DNA of 64,000 nt from the IMG/VR virus record IMGVR_UViG_3300034018_001348, positions 62,001-126,000 of that record. One strand, given 5' to 3'. Below are positions 24,470 through 31,843 of this stretch, in pieces; within the stretch, counting starts at the first letter, position 1; each line of letters starts with the position of its first letter. The position numbers and the translations under genes were made by a program. The stretch comes from a virus. The notes beneath the pieces were generated by a model. That model worked only from the letters and a program-made list of their open reading frames with translations. It was not told the origin of the DNA and searched no databases.

Positions 24470-24472
24470 ACT

Positions 24473-24480
24473 AATAAATA
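24473..24480 (-). promoter_or_regulatory. Late-type promoter box TATTTATT
   Basis: Coding strand GATATTTATTAGTATG directly abuts the start codon. Confidence 0.6.
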
Positions 24481-24611
24481 TCTTAACATAATGAATTACT
24501 ATTCAAATACATTTTTTTTTAAACCGGTATAGATAATATTGTTTTAACAATTATCGGAAATGGATAATTTCTTCGAGGTGAAGGTATTTTAATCATAAGT
24601 AATATTATTAA

Positions 24612-24807
24612 AAAAGTTTAACAACCCCGCCCTCGGGTCGTAGCGGGCTACATGGGAATTCCGGAATTCGTCGTGTTCGTCACCGGCGTACTAGTCCTTA
24701 TCTATCCTTTACCGTATTACTACGGTGCTACTATTGGGAGGTCACCCCTATCAACACGCTAGTCCATTAATTTTTTAGAGTATGGACACCCCGGTTGTTA
24801 AACTTTT
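24612..24807 (-). ncRNA. Stem-closed structured RNA candidate (196 nt)
   Basis: Perfect 15-bp closing stem AAAAGTTTAACAACC/GGTTGTTAAACTTTT. Interior (minus strand) holds GTCCAT..ATGGAC, CCGTA-GTAA-TACGG with a GNRA loop, and GAATTCCGGAATTC. GC-rich interior contrasts with the AT-rich genome. No tRNA features; no reading frame. Strand assumed from the neighbouring tRNAs. Confidence 0.55.
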
Positions 24808-24870
24808 TATTTACATTCACCGTATTTCTACGGCGATTATCGCCGGTATTCACCGTATCGATAAATTTTG
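24808..24870. other. Short repeat-hairpin stretch
   Basis: ATTCACCGTA occurs twice (about 24816 and 24848) around CCGTA-TTTC-TACGG and GGCGAT-T-ATCGCC hairpins. Confidence 0.45.
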
Positions 24871-25011
24871 TGGGTAACAGGGGATTCGCACCGAGAGCCT
24901 TGACATATCTTTTTTTCTAGAAATATTACAATACATTGTACTCCAATTAACCTTATTCTCTGACACCACCCTCACCGAATGGCCCGATTCGCTACACCGG
25001 AAAGGTTACCC
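24871..25011 (-). tRNA. tRNA-like gene with oversized interior (141 nt)
   Basis: Perfect 7-bp acceptor GGGTAAC/GTTACCC with discriminator A and following CAA, as in other tRNAs here. A T-loop-like TGCGAAT precedes the 3' acceptor strand. The interior is about 70 nt too long and contains AT-rich hairpins (TACAA..TTGTA; ATAT..ATAT) between AGAG and CTCT. Anticodon not identifiable: intron, insertion or tRNA mimic. Confidence 0.5.
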
Positions 25012-25019
25012 AAATAATT

Positions 25020-25170
25020 AAAAACAGACAGAATGATTCTCCGATATTTACGTCTTAGGGGACTAGACGGGCATCATACCCGTGTTTACCCTCGGCGGTC
25101 TCTTGGTTTGGTTGATTACTCCGAACCTCACATCCGTATTACCACTGACTTAAGTTATGTGTCTGTTTTT
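25020..25170 (-). ncRNA. Stem-closed structured RNA candidate (151 nt)
   Basis: 11-bp closing stem AAAAACAGACA/TGTCTGTTTTT. Interior hairpins on the minus strand include ACGGG-TATGATG-CCCGT, which is anticodon-arm-like but lacks U33. No reading frame. Confidence 0.45.
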
Positions 25171-25174
25171 GTGG

Positions 25175-25245
25175 AATATTTGGGATTCGAACCCATGCCT
25201 CGCACCGTCTGATGCTTGCACATCCTTATGTGCTTTTATCCCTTT
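25175..25245 (-). tRNA. tRNA remnant or tRNA mimic
   Basis: Canonical T-arm TGGG-TTCGAAT-CCCA and a GCACAT-AAGG-ATGTGC hairpin, but the acceptor 3' strand (ATATTCC) has no matching 5' strand. Probably a pseudo-tRNA. Confidence 0.4.
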
Positions 25246-25248
25246 TTT

Positions 25249-25332
25249 TTGTAAAACAACAGACGGCTTTGAAGTACATCCACACCAACAATTATGACCG
25301 ACTTCACCTTATGTGGAAGTTTAGTTTTACAA
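25249..25332 (-). ncRNA. Stem-closed structured RNA candidate (84 nt)
   Basis: 9-bp closing stem TTGTAAAAC/GTTTTACAA, GC-richer interior with paired CTTCAC-type hairpin. Same design as the other interspersed RNAs. Confidence 0.4.
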
Positions 25333-25404
25333 TATTTCTTCGGGAGAGACCCTCAAGGGGTCACCTAACGGAATTATACCCTTAAATCACTCTCCGTCTT
25401 CTTG

Positions 25405-25475
25405 CACGTTTGATAGGTCTCGAACCCATACAAATTCTTTTGGAGAGAATTATGCTACCATTACATCACAAACGT
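25405..25475 (-). tRNA. tRNA-Trp(CCA)
   Basis: Acceptor ACGTTTG/CAAACGT, D-arm ATG..CAT, anticodon arm ATTCT-CTCCAAA-AGAAT, T-loop TTCGAGA, discriminator G as in Trp tRNAs. Confidence 0.92.
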
Positions 25476-25476
25476 A

Positions 25477-26124
25477 TTATTTTAACCATTTTCTAATGGC
25501 GTTATCACTAACACCATATTTACGACCTGTTCCTTTATACCCAAGATTAATTACATCTTGTTTTATTTGTTCTATGGATGGTCTCTCAACTTTTCTATTT
25601 TGTTTATTTGTACATTTGATACATTTATCACTTTTTTTATCTTTTGTACCACCACACTCACAATGGTATTTAATTTTATTAGATTTCCCGGAATATGTGC
25701 TAGTTTGGGAGTGACAATTAGGACATAAAAATCTTAAATTTTCTATTCTATTGTCATTATTAACCCCATTAATATGGTCTAAATGTAGGCTAATATTTTT
25801 ACCATTCCATTCCCCATTATTGCCACATTCGACACATTTATACTCAAGTAAATTTTTCTTTAATATTCTATTTTTAATTTTACCTCTCGCAAATGTTGAA
25901 TCTTTAACAAAAACGTCCTCGTCTAATCTAACTTCTTTAGGTCCTGTACCATAATAATTATATTTAGGAATCTCTAAACCCAATTTAATAATTCTGTCTT
26001 TAATATTTCTATAACCACCCGACCCATTTGGTGATAAATTAAATAATAAAATAACCTCTCTCATTGATTTTGAATTATTTAATATTTCAAATAATTCTTC
26101 TTTTGTTACAGTTTTTAAATTCAT
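25477..26124 (-). CDS. HNH homing endonuclease
   Basis: 215 aa. HNH core ISLHLDHINGVNNDNRIENL ... CPNCHSQTSTYSGKS (about 112-150), CxxC knuckles (CVEC; CECGG), C-terminal HTH (GTGRKYGVSDNAIRKWLK) closely resembling the nuclease at 20759. Its stop codon is 1 nt from tRNA-Trp. TATTTATA box about 20 nt upstream. Confidence 0.9.
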   Translation of the reverse strand: MNLKTVTKEELFEILNNSKSMREVILLFNLSPNGSGGYRNIKDRIIKLGLEIPKYNYYGTGPKEVRLDEDVFVKDSTFARGKIKNRILKKNLLEYKCVECGNNGEWNGKNISLHLDHINGVNNDNRIENLRFLCPNCHSQTSTYSGKSNKIKYHCECGGTKDKKSDKCIKCTNKQNRKVERPSIEQIKQDVINLGYKGTGRKYGVSDNAIRKWLK

Positions 26125-26357
26125 ATACTTTATTTTAATATAAATATCTTAAAAAACTAAAAAGGGTCACCATAACCTATGTTTCACCAAAAATAATAAC
26201 ATAATTTTTTGTAGTCCCCCGCCGGGTAACCCCCCTACTTTTTCACACAACCCGGATGCCTCCGAATCTAATTTTCTATTTCACCTCTTACTAAGAAACG
26301 CGTTTTCCATTCAGAGATTCAAGCCGATTTTCGCGAGTTAAAAAACTATGTTATTTG
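26125..26357. other. Structured spacer between HNH gene and tRNA-Cys
   Basis: No reading frame. The minus strand contains CCGGGT...ACCCGG enclosing a G-rich segment (GTAGGGGGGTTACCC) and several hairpins. Another non-tRNA RNA is likely, but borders are unclear. Confidence 0.4.
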
Positions 26358-26427
26358 AGGTCTCGGGGGGAATCGAACCCACTCTATTAGTTTTGCAGAC
26401 TAACCGGTCGCCACGACCAACAAGACC
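26358..26427 (-). tRNA. tRNA-Cys(GCA)
   Basis: Acceptor GGTCTTG/CGAGACC, D-arm GGTC..GACC, anticodon arm TTAGT-CTGCAAA-ACTAA, T-loop TTCGATT. Confidence 0.9.
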
Positions 26428-26737
26428 ATTTAACCTACGACCTAAAGAACAGGAATTGTATCCATATCATTCTATGAGCACTGTAGGTTTTCTATTTTAA
26501 AAAACACCCGGACTGACCTTTTCTCCCTTGTCTGTACGTGTTATCCGGCCGTGACTACGTAGCGGGTGTTTTAATAAATCACACATCCATCAAGATTGGG
26601 ATAATTAGAAGGGCTATTTATTTTCAAACTATTTCATTCCTCCCTAAAACTAACTTACTCAACAAACATAACACTTCTTGTAGTGTTACATTTTCTAACT
26701 TTAACGCTGTTTGTCTTTCTATGTGTAAATTTAATTT
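26428..26737. other. Gene-free stretch with hairpins
   Basis: Contains an 8-bp pair AACACCCG/CGGGTGTT around a GC-rich interior (about 26501-26572), which is tRNA-acceptor-like but lacks a T-loop, and a palindrome TAACACT-TCTTGT-AGTGTTA at about 26669-26688. No convincing reading frame. Confidence 0.4.
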
Positions 26738-27124
26738 TTATGTGTCAATTCCAAAAAACTCCTTACCGGTTGATTCTTGTAATCCATACATATATTCTTC
26801 CGCTTCTTCTTCAGAATCAAAATACGTGCTATGTGATGTCTTATCAGATAAATTAACGGTTATTTGAGATTTTTGTCGAATTTCTTTAGTTTCTTCATTG
26901 ATAAGATACCATTTGTATTCACTTAAATATTCCGTAGTTCTTCGGTTTATTCCGGAATTATAATTACTCCACCCTTCAGGTGTTTCTTCTGTCATACCAT
27001 ACTTAATCCCTAAAAATGTTTTAGGTTTTGATGGTACTTTATCAAACCACTTATAACCTGTTTCTTTTTCCGGTTGGAAACTCATTGACGCCACTCTATC
27101 TACTTGGAAATAATATCTACCCAT
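26738..27124 (-). CDS. Hypothetical protein
   Basis: 128 aa, aromatic and charged (MGRYYFQVDRVASMSFQPEK), C-terminus acidic (YFDSEEEAEEYMYGLQ). No recognised domain. Last gene of a short leftward run (27527-26738). Confidence 0.65.
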   Translation of the reverse strand: MGRYYFQVDRVASMSFQPEKETGYKWFDKVPSKPKTFLGIKYGMTEETPEGWSNYNSGINRRTTEYLSEYKWYLINEETKEIRQKSQITVNLSDKTSHSTYFDSEEEAEEYMYGLQESTGKEFFGIDT

Positions 27125-27130
27125 ATTTGT

Positions 27131-27283
27131 TTATTTAATATCTTCTCTAAAATATGACATCTCAACATTGTATAATTCACAAATTCTTTCTGTGGACATT
27201 TTGGAGAATAAACTTCCCAAACAATGGATAAAATATCCATCAATAAACCACTTTAATCTTTGTTTTGCTTCGTATTCTGTCAT
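27131..27283 (-). CDS. Small hypothetical protein
   Basis: 50 aa, MTEYEAKQRLKWFIDGYFIH..., two Cys residues. Starts 1 nt after the stop of the next upstream gene, so probably coupled. Confidence 0.55.
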   Translation of the reverse strand: MTEYEAKQRLKWFIDGYFIHCLGSLFSKMSTERICELYNVEMSYFREDIK

Positions 27284-27284
27284 C

Positions 27285-27527
27285 TTAATATCCTATTTCA
27301 TCTTTAATCTTCCATTGTTCATCAATGGGGATTCTTTCAACCCTTTCAACCGGAACAAATCCGTCCAATCTTTTTTCTTTAACATCCTCAAAATGTTCAA
27401 TGGTGTCCAAATAAAACCCGAACTGATATCGAATGTATTGGAACTTTTCACCATCCCAATATGCCATGTGGTTGTTTCTACAGAAACCATTATACCACCC
27501 TTCAACCATATCTTTTTTTAATATCAT
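27285..27527 (-). CDS. Hypothetical protein
   Basis: 80 aa, W/Y-rich (MVEGWYNGFCRNNHMAYWDG); MVEGWYN may be the true start. A TACCTTTG box (minus strand, about 27576-27583) lies upstream. No recognised domain. Confidence 0.6.
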   Translation of the reverse strand: MILKKDMVEGWYNGFCRNNHMAYWDGEKFQYIRYQFGFYLDTIEHFEDVKEKRLDGFVPVERVERIPIDEQWKIKDEIGY

Positions 27528-27656
27528 AATTTCTATTTTTAATCCTCTTACACCAAGAGTTAATCTTTAATTTTTTTACAAAGGTAGGAATAAATTTTTA
27601 ACCAACCAAATTAAAAATTAGAAAATTATATAGGAAGTTTTACTTTACTTAAAATA

Positions 27657-27788
27657 TTATTTGAAACGTGAGTATAAACTTTCTAAGAAAGGTTTAACAT
27701 GCGATAAATAATTATTTCCAGTTTTAGGGGAGTAGTTCAGATATATAAACTTTTCTTCACAAATCTTTATAATTTTTTGGTTTTTCAT
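27657..27788 (-). pseudogene. Tyrosine recombinase N-terminal (core-binding domain) fragment
   Basis: 43-codon frame starting MKNQKIIKICEEKFIYLNYS. The segment FIYLNYSPKTGNNYLSHVKP resembles the SAM-like core-binding domain of XerC/D and integron integrases (Y/H-S-x-x-T-x-x-x-Y). The frame stops after 43 residues and no catalytic domain (R..HxxR..H/W..Y) follows, so it is a truncated remnant. It lies immediately beside the cassette array with attC-like borders at 27836-28996. Confidence 0.55.
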
Positions 27789-27835
27789 AATATAACTTAC
27801 TAATAATTAATGTTTTACACAATATTACATATATA

Positions 27836-27848
27836 ACATAGTTATGTG
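27836..27848. repeat. Degenerate attC-like palindrome
   Basis: ATAACATAGTTATGT core within TTACACA...TGTGTAA arms (27816-27850). Shares the GTTATGTGTAATAAAA flank with the site at 28686, but has no long inner stem. Confidence 0.45.
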
Positions 27849-27868
27849 TAATAAAATAAAAATTATGA

Positions 27869-28081
27869 TTATCCTATATCACATTTGGTTATTAATCCTT
27901 TATCAATCTCCAAGTTTATTCTATCAAATCGTAAATCCATTGTGATTACATAATTATTAGAATCTTCTCTTGTTATTCTAACTTTATAATCATTTTCTTT
28001 ACATAATTCTGTTCCTGATTCTTTATTCATTCCGATTAAAGATTCTAATAATTCATTACTTCCGTTTCTATTTCGTCCCAT
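27869..28081 (-). CDS. Cassette gene 1, hypothetical protein
   Basis: 70 aa (MGRNRNGSNELLESLIGMNK), with a beta-rich C-terminal half (VRITREDSNNYVITMDLRFD). The only gene between the palindromes at 27848 and 28116. Function unknown. Confidence 0.65.
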   Translation of the reverse strand: MGRNRNGSNELLESLIGMNKESGTELCKENDYKVRITREDSNNYVITMDLRFDRINLEIDKGLITKCDIG

Positions 28082-28115
28082 AATTTTAAATTTGTATAAT
28101 TTTTATTTTACATAC

Positions 28116-28168
28116 ACATAACAAATGATAAACAACATTAAAACGATTGTTTATCATCGGACGTTATA
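28116..28168. repeat. attC-like palindromic site 1
   Basis: Outer ATAAC/GTTAT, spacer, inner stem ATGATAAACAA/TTGTTTATCAT, apical loop CATTAAAACGA. This is the R''-L''-loop-L'-R' layout of integron attC sites with unpaired central spacers (AA versus CGGAC). A further hairpin with the same apical loop follows (GTTATAAAA/TTTTATAAC, 28163-28191). Confidence 0.55.
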
Positions 28169-28186
28169 AAACATTAAAACGATTTT

Positions 28187-28314
28187 ATAACAAAGTATAA
28201 AAGAAATGCTCCAAAAGTTCGACATTGGAAATCCTCTGTTACGGAGTTGAACCGCATCTACCTTGCAAGATAGTTGTTACACAACCGCACTTCTTTTATA
28301 CTCAATCGTTATGT
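28187..28314. repeat. attC-like palindromic site 2 with tRNA-like insert
   Basis: Outer ATAAC (28187-28191) and GTTATGT (28308-28314), spacers AAA and TCAATC, and a perfect inner stem of about 15 bp (28195-28209 with 28287-28301). The apical part is about 77 nt and tRNA-like. Confidence 0.5.
28195..28301 (-). tRNA. tRNA-like RNA with 15-bp closing stem
   Basis: On the minus strand GTATAAAAGAAGTGC pairs with GCATTTCTTTTATAC. The interior shows an anticodon-like hairpin CTATC-TTGCAA-GGTAG, an arm TGCGG-TTCAACT-CCGTA, and a second T-arm-like hairpin TCCAA-(TGTCGAACTT)-TTGGA next to the closing stem. Anticodon TGC or GCA is possible. Not a canonical tRNA. Confidence 0.5.
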
Positions 28315-28329
28315 TTAATTTTAAGAAAT

Positions 28330-28599
28330 TTATTTGTTTTTTAATTTGTCTTGAAGTATTTTGTTTACATCAAATTTAGTCCAAGAAGTTTGTTCTTCAA
28401 GTGGTTTTCGTTCTGTTGGTGGCGTTGGTACATCATCAATAACCATATAGTGACTAAATGTTAAATGAGACAAACTTCTTCCCATTTGTCCTTTCAATTT
28501 ACTTGGAAACATATGACCATTTGTTCTATTTACCCACCAACAAAATAATTCTTCATTTGGTAAATCTTGTTCTGAATTTATCTCTATCCATTCTTTCAT
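28330..28599 (-). CDS. Cassette gene 2, DUF551-like protein
   Basis: 89 aa from MKEWIEINSEQDLPNEELFC. WIEI...LP..E...CWWV near the start and FSHYMVIDDVPTPP later follow the DUF551 pattern of small phage and prophage proteins. Single gene between palindromic sites at 28314 and 28639. Confidence 0.65.
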   Translation of the reverse strand: MKEWIEINSEQDLPNEELFCWWVNRTNGHMFPSKLKGQMGRSLSHLTFSHYMVIDDVPTPPTERKPLEEQTSWTKFDVNKILQDKLKNK

Positions 28600-28638
28600 A
28601 TAATATATTTTTAAGTTGTATAAATTTTTTAAAACTAA

Positions 28639-28692
28639 ACATAACAAAGTGTAAAAAACATTAAAACAATTTTTTACACCCAACCGTTATGT
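28639..28692. repeat. attC-like palindromic site 3
   Basis: ACATAAC/GTTATGT outer arms (7 bp), spacers AAA and CCAACC, inner stem GTGTAAAAAA/TTTTTTACAC, apical loop CATTAAAACA. The stems of sites 1 and 3 differ in sequence but keep pairing and share the apical loop. Confidence 0.6.
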
Positions 28693-28709
28693 GTAATAAA
28701 AAACTAAAA

Positions 28710-28934
28710 TTAAACTACCTCAACTTTATACAGTGTTCTATTATCGAAGTTTTCTTTTGAAAACCCCTTTATTACATCATTATTTTTGTGTGAAATTGTT
28801 TCAATGTCATCTATGTTGTTTTTGATGTCATTCAGTGTTTTACTCAATCTACTCCAGTAAATTTGTTCACACAAAAATAAACCAGTCCATTGTAGGTTTT
28901 TCAAAATAAAATCTGTTAATTTAGTTCGTTTCAT
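28710..28934 (-). CDS. Cassette gene 3, hypothetical protein
   Basis: 74 aa, MKRTKLTDFILKNLQWTGLF, helical with acidic middle (DIKNNIDDIETISHKNNDVI). Single gene between palindromic sites 3 and 4. Confidence 0.65.
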   Translation of the reverse strand: MKRTKLTDFILKNLQWTGLFLCEQIYWSRLSKTLNDIKNNIDDIETISHKNNDVIKGFSKENFDNRTLYKVEVV

Positions 28935-28972
28935 ATATTTAAAAGTTTAATTTTTTTACGTTTTTTACATAC

Positions 28973-28996
28973 ACATAACAAGGTGTATATGTAATA
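28973..28996. repeat. attC-like half site 4
   Basis: ACATAAC with the same TTTTTACATACACATAAC flank as site 1, followed by GGTGTATATGT that pairs with the flank; the second outer arm is missing. A TATCTTTG promoter (minus) follows at about 28999-29010. Confidence 0.45.
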
Positions 28997-29000
28997 ATTT

Positions 29001-29186
29001 TTACAAAGATACGATTATATTCCTACTCCGGAGTGTTTTTCTTAAAAGAGATAATCTTTTTCTATGATTGACATATTGGTCACCATCATTAGCTTTATGT
29101 CCTTTAAAAATTGATTCAGTTATCTCACATTCCAATTTAATAATTTCACTTATTAGCTCTTCTGTTGTTAAATCACTCTCAATCAT
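29001..29186 (-). CDS. Small helical hypothetical protein
   Basis: 61 aa, MIESDLTTEELISEIIKLEC, charged helices. Start overlaps the upstream stop. Its C-terminal end lies within the promoter region next to half site 4. Confidence 0.6.
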   Translation of the reverse strand: MIESDLTTEELISEIIKLECEITESIFKGHKANDGDQYVNHRKRLSLLRKTLRSRNIIVSL

Positions 29187-29506
29187 ATTTTCTCAAATTC
29201 GTCTTCAAATCCGTACCATTCCTCACCTTCTTCATCTTCGTACCAATATGTGTATGCCCGGTCGTATTTATGCCAATCAATTCTAGTCAATTCAACCTCA
29301 TTTCCACTATTTTTATCTCTAACCACATTACCAACTTGAAATGCTTGTGGTACGTAATCATTGATTGTTTCACTTTTAATAATCAATTCTCCAACACTTT
29401 TAACCTCATCAGTTTGGATATTGGTATAGTTTCCTTCGGATGATAATTCCCACCCATTGTCATACAACCAATTCGTAAAATCTAAAATTTCGTTTTCTAA
29501 TAACAT
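29183..29506 (-). CDS. Hypothetical protein
   Basis: 107 aa; a C-terminal beta-rich segment (FQVGNVVRDKNSGNEVELTR then YTYWYEDEEGEEWYG) looks like a small barrel. Host-type promoter at 29529-29536. No family recognised. Confidence 0.65.
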   Translation of the reverse strand: MLLENEILDFTNWLYDNGWELSSEGNYTNIQTDEVKSVGELIIKSETINDYVPQAFQVGNVVRDKNSGNEVELTRIDWHKYDRAYTYWYEDEEGEEWYGFEDEFEKI

Positions 29507-29528
29507 AATATATCAGTTTTTGTGGGGA

Positions 29529-29536
29529 CAAAGATA
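29529..29536 (-). promoter_or_regulatory. Host-type -7 element TATCTTTG
   Basis: Minus-strand GTAGTATCTTTGTCCCC, about 23 nt before the start at 29506. Confidence 0.6.
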
Positions 29537-29546
29537 CTACGATTTT

Positions 29547-29822
29547 TTAATCTACCAAATTTTTATCTTTATTTTCCAAATATTTTCTTGACTCACTACA
29601 CATTTTTTCCAAAACCTCTAATGATTTGAGATTCTTAAAGATGATTGTTAGAATTTCCTCACTTTCACCACCTAACACATCAACACCAACCTCATTCGGT
29701 TCTGACAATGAATCAATCGTAATGAATGGTAATTTAACACTGTTCTCAATTCCCATTCCAAATGATAATTCACCATCTCCGGCCACAATAACTCTCTCAC
29801 GTTGTTTTTTTACTTCTGACAT
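29547..29822 (-). CDS. Hypothetical protein
   Basis: 91 aa (VIVAGDGELSFGMGIENSVK), a beta-rich start and a helical C-terminus. Five bases after the membrane protein gene; co-transcribed. No family recognised. Confidence 0.65.
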   Translation of the reverse strand: MSEVKKQRERVIVAGDGELSFGMGIENSVKLPFITIDSLSEPNEVGVDVLGGESEEILTIIFKNLKSLEVLEKMCSESRKYLENKDKNLVD

Positions 29823-29827
29823 AATAT

Positions 29828-30670
29828 TTAATTTTCTGTTTCTAATCTTTTAATAACGTCCTTAATATTAATATATGATGTTAAAATTGTTGGTAACCCA
29901 AGAAGAGCATTACAAAAATCAAACATATATCTATAAGTTGAGAATACACTTCCCACACTCACCTTATTGTACATTACGTAGTATGTTAATAATGCTGTCA
30001 CACTTCCATAAACAATACCTTGAATCCAAATTGAAAACTTAGCATCAATACTTGACATTTTAAGTGATAAGAACTGACCTCTCTTTAATAAATTATTAAT
30101 TGAGGCAATTTTTCTTGTACCAATCACATCAGTTTGTTCTTCAGACAAATCATTATATTTACTTGTAATGTTGGCAATTTTTGGTGAATAATATGCTGTT
30201 GCCCCCAAGATTAATATTGTTGTAATAATCAAGAATCCAACAATCGGTAAACTTACCATTGCCAAGAAGTAGATGGCGCCAACCAAACCAATAATCGTCT
30301 GTATTACCAATAACATATCTCGTTCAAAAAACAGGACAATATAGTGCATTAAGGTTAATCTTCCGTTGATTTTTGTTGTCTCAACATCATTATCAAGTTG
30401 ATTACTTGTTTCAATAGAGGCAAATCTCCTATAAATCCCGGAGAATACTTTAGTGTCATAAATTTTACTGATGTACCCGAAGAACATAATTGATGCAAAT
30501 GTAGAAACCAAATACCATATGTATGAATAATCTTTGGTAATTAAGTGGTCAATTGCATTACCCAAAACTTTGGGATACATAACCATCAATATCGCATTAA
30601 TCATGAACAATGAATATGAAAATATTATTGATTTCCAATTCTCACTAAACATTATTTTTAACTTATCCAT
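29828..30670 (-). CDS. ABC exporter-like transmembrane domain without ATPase
   Basis: 280 aa with six hydrophobic segments (IIFSYSLFMINAILMVMYP; IWYLVSTFASIMFFGYIS; MLLVIQTIIGLVGAIYFLAM; LPIVGFLIITTILILGATAY; IWIQGIVYGSVTALLTYYVM; a sixth near LGLPTILTSYINI). Layout matches the six-helix domain of type I ABC exporters (ABC_membrane_3-like), but no nucleotide-binding domain is encoded in or beside it. Role in a phage is unknown. Host-type promoter TATCTTTG upstream. Confidence 0.82.
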   Translation of the reverse strand: MDKLKIMFSENWKSIIFSYSLFMINAILMVMYPKVLGNAIDHLITKDYSYIWYLVSTFASIMFFGYISKIYDTKVFSGIYRRFASIETSNQLDNDVETTKINGRLTLMHYIVLFFERDMLLVIQTIIGLVGAIYFLAMVSLPIVGFLIITTILILGATAYYSPKIANITSKYNDLSEEQTDVIGTRKIASINNLLKRGQFLSLKMSSIDAKFSIWIQGIVYGSVTALLTYYVMYNKVSVGSVFSTYRYMFDFCNALLGLPTILTSYINIKDVIKRLETEN

Positions 30671-30739
30671 ATCTTATCTTTTTTGATTTTGACAAAGATA
30701 CAACTAAAATTTAATCTACCAAATAATTATGAATTTTCT

Positions 30740-30967
30740 TTAAATTGTTTTCCAAGTCTTTTTAATGGTTTTTGAAAAGTTAACAATTTTTTGACAGTCT
30801 TCACAATTTACATTTTCATTTGTTTTTACAAATTGACCACAAGTCATAAAATCCCCATCAAGTGTTAAACCACATAAAGTGTAATCACTTCCAACCGGTG
30901 ATGTAAAATGAATTTCATTTTTGAATATATCATCACCATTACCAATGAATTTTATTTTATTTGACAT
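30740..30967 (-). CDS. Small zinc-ribbon-like protein
   Basis: 75 aa. C32-x11-C44 and CEDCQKI (CxxC) near the end can form a zinc ribbon. Similar small proteins are common in Bacteroidota phages. Overlaps the upstream gene by 1 nt. Confidence 0.6.
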   Translation of the reverse strand: MSNKIKFIGNGDDIFKNEIHFTSPVGSDYTLCGLTLDGDFMTCGQFVKTNENVNCEDCQKIVNFSKTIKKTWKTI

Positions 30968-31143
30968 TATTCCTCACTTTTTTTAGGTCCCTTGAAATCA
31001 CAATCAAGACAAACGTATCTCTGTTCTTCAATGCTCCAATCCATATTATAATGTTGACATTCCTTAGGTTTTAAATATTTTTGTTGTTTCTTGTATTCCG
31101 ACACCACTTTAAGTGCTGTTTTATACTGACTTTCTGTTATCAT
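30967..31143 (-). CDS. Small zinc-knuckle protein
   Basis: 58 aa from MITESQYKTALKVVSEYKKQ; ECQHY ... YVCLDCDFKG forms a CxxH plus CxxC pair. A helical N-terminus. Start lies 3 nt after the HNH gene stop. Confidence 0.6.
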   Translation of the reverse strand: MITESQYKTALKVVSEYKKQQKYLKPKECQHYNMDWSIEEQRYVCLDCDFKGPKKSEE

Positions 31144-31145
31144 AG

Positions 31146-31655
31146 TTAAAAGAATAAGTAGGGTCTCCATTCATCAGGGATTTCGTGATGAACTTGTTTC
31201 ATTAACATCAAGTAATGAGGTCTCCTTGGTTGAGGAATTTCCTTACCGTATTCCTCCAACGTCAAATTGGACTTCTCACCGTTACACCTTCTACAAGCGG
31301 TAACTAAGTTGTCCCAACTGTCTTTCCCCCCCTTAGATTGGGGTATTACGTGGTCCAAAGTTAGCGTCTTTCTATTATTGTCTCCACAATATACACACTC
31401 AAAGTTATCTCTACGATAAACATTCTCTCTACTTAAAGGAACTTTTTGAATTATCTGATTCACATATTTGTAGACCCGAATAATTGAAGGTTTTTTGATA
31501 TCCAATTCAGGATTCACTAATTTGAATGATTCCGGATGTTCATTTATAACGTCAGCATTACCCTTATAAGAAATGACGAAAGCCCTCTCTGTGGAAATAA
31601 TACTCCTCGCCATAAAACTTGAATCCAAAACCAAAGTTTTTTGGTAACTACTCAC
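31146..31655 (-). CDS. HNH endonuclease, host-like type
   Basis: 169 aa. RRDNFECVYCGDNNRKTLTL then DHVIPQSKGGKDSWDNLVTA and CRRCNGEKSNLTLEE: complete HNH with CxxC pairs. The family, preceded by a beta-rich N-terminal part with KTLVLDSSF, is widespread on bacterial chromosomes and in phages; it differs from the three homing types in the tRNA cluster. Cellular role unknown. Confidence 0.88.
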   Translation of the reverse strand: MSSYQKTLVLDSSFMARSIISTERAFVISYKGNADVINEHPESFKLVNPELDIKKPSIIRVYKYVNQIIQKVPLSRENVYRRDNFECVYCGDNNRKTLTLDHVIPQSKGGKDSWDNLVTACRRCNGEKSNLTLEEYGKEIPQPRRPHYLMLMKQVHHEIPDEWRPYLFF

Positions 31656-31689
31656 GACTATTAATTTTTAATTAAACATTTTTTTTTTG

Positions 31690-31760
31690 TTCCCCCAAAT
31701 GGTACTGGCCCATTTTCCCGATATTAAAAGTATCGTGCTTCACCTTAAAGCTTTAGGGGA
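31690..31760 (-). tRNA. tRNA-Lys(TTT), unusual T-loop
   Basis: Acceptor TCCCCTA/TGGGGGA, D-arm GCTT..AAGC, anticodon arm CGATA-CTTTTAA-TATCG. T-arm stem AATGG/CCATT is perfect but the loop is GCCAGTA, lacking TTCGA. Confidence 0.82.
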
Positions 31761-31843
31761 TTATTGAGCTCATTTTGTTTTGTTATTCGGCTCAAAATAT
31801 AAGTAATTTGAGATTAATAATCAAACTTTATGAGCCACATTTG

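Noticed and set aside
26501-26572. tRNA with acceptor ACACCCG/CGGGTGT
   Set aside because: Acceptor-like pairing only; no T-loop or anticodon arm, so listed only as a hairpin stretch.
27800-29010. CRISPR array reading of the repeated palindromes
   Set aside because: Repeats are not direct, spacing is 300-500 bp, units contain genes, and there are no spacers.
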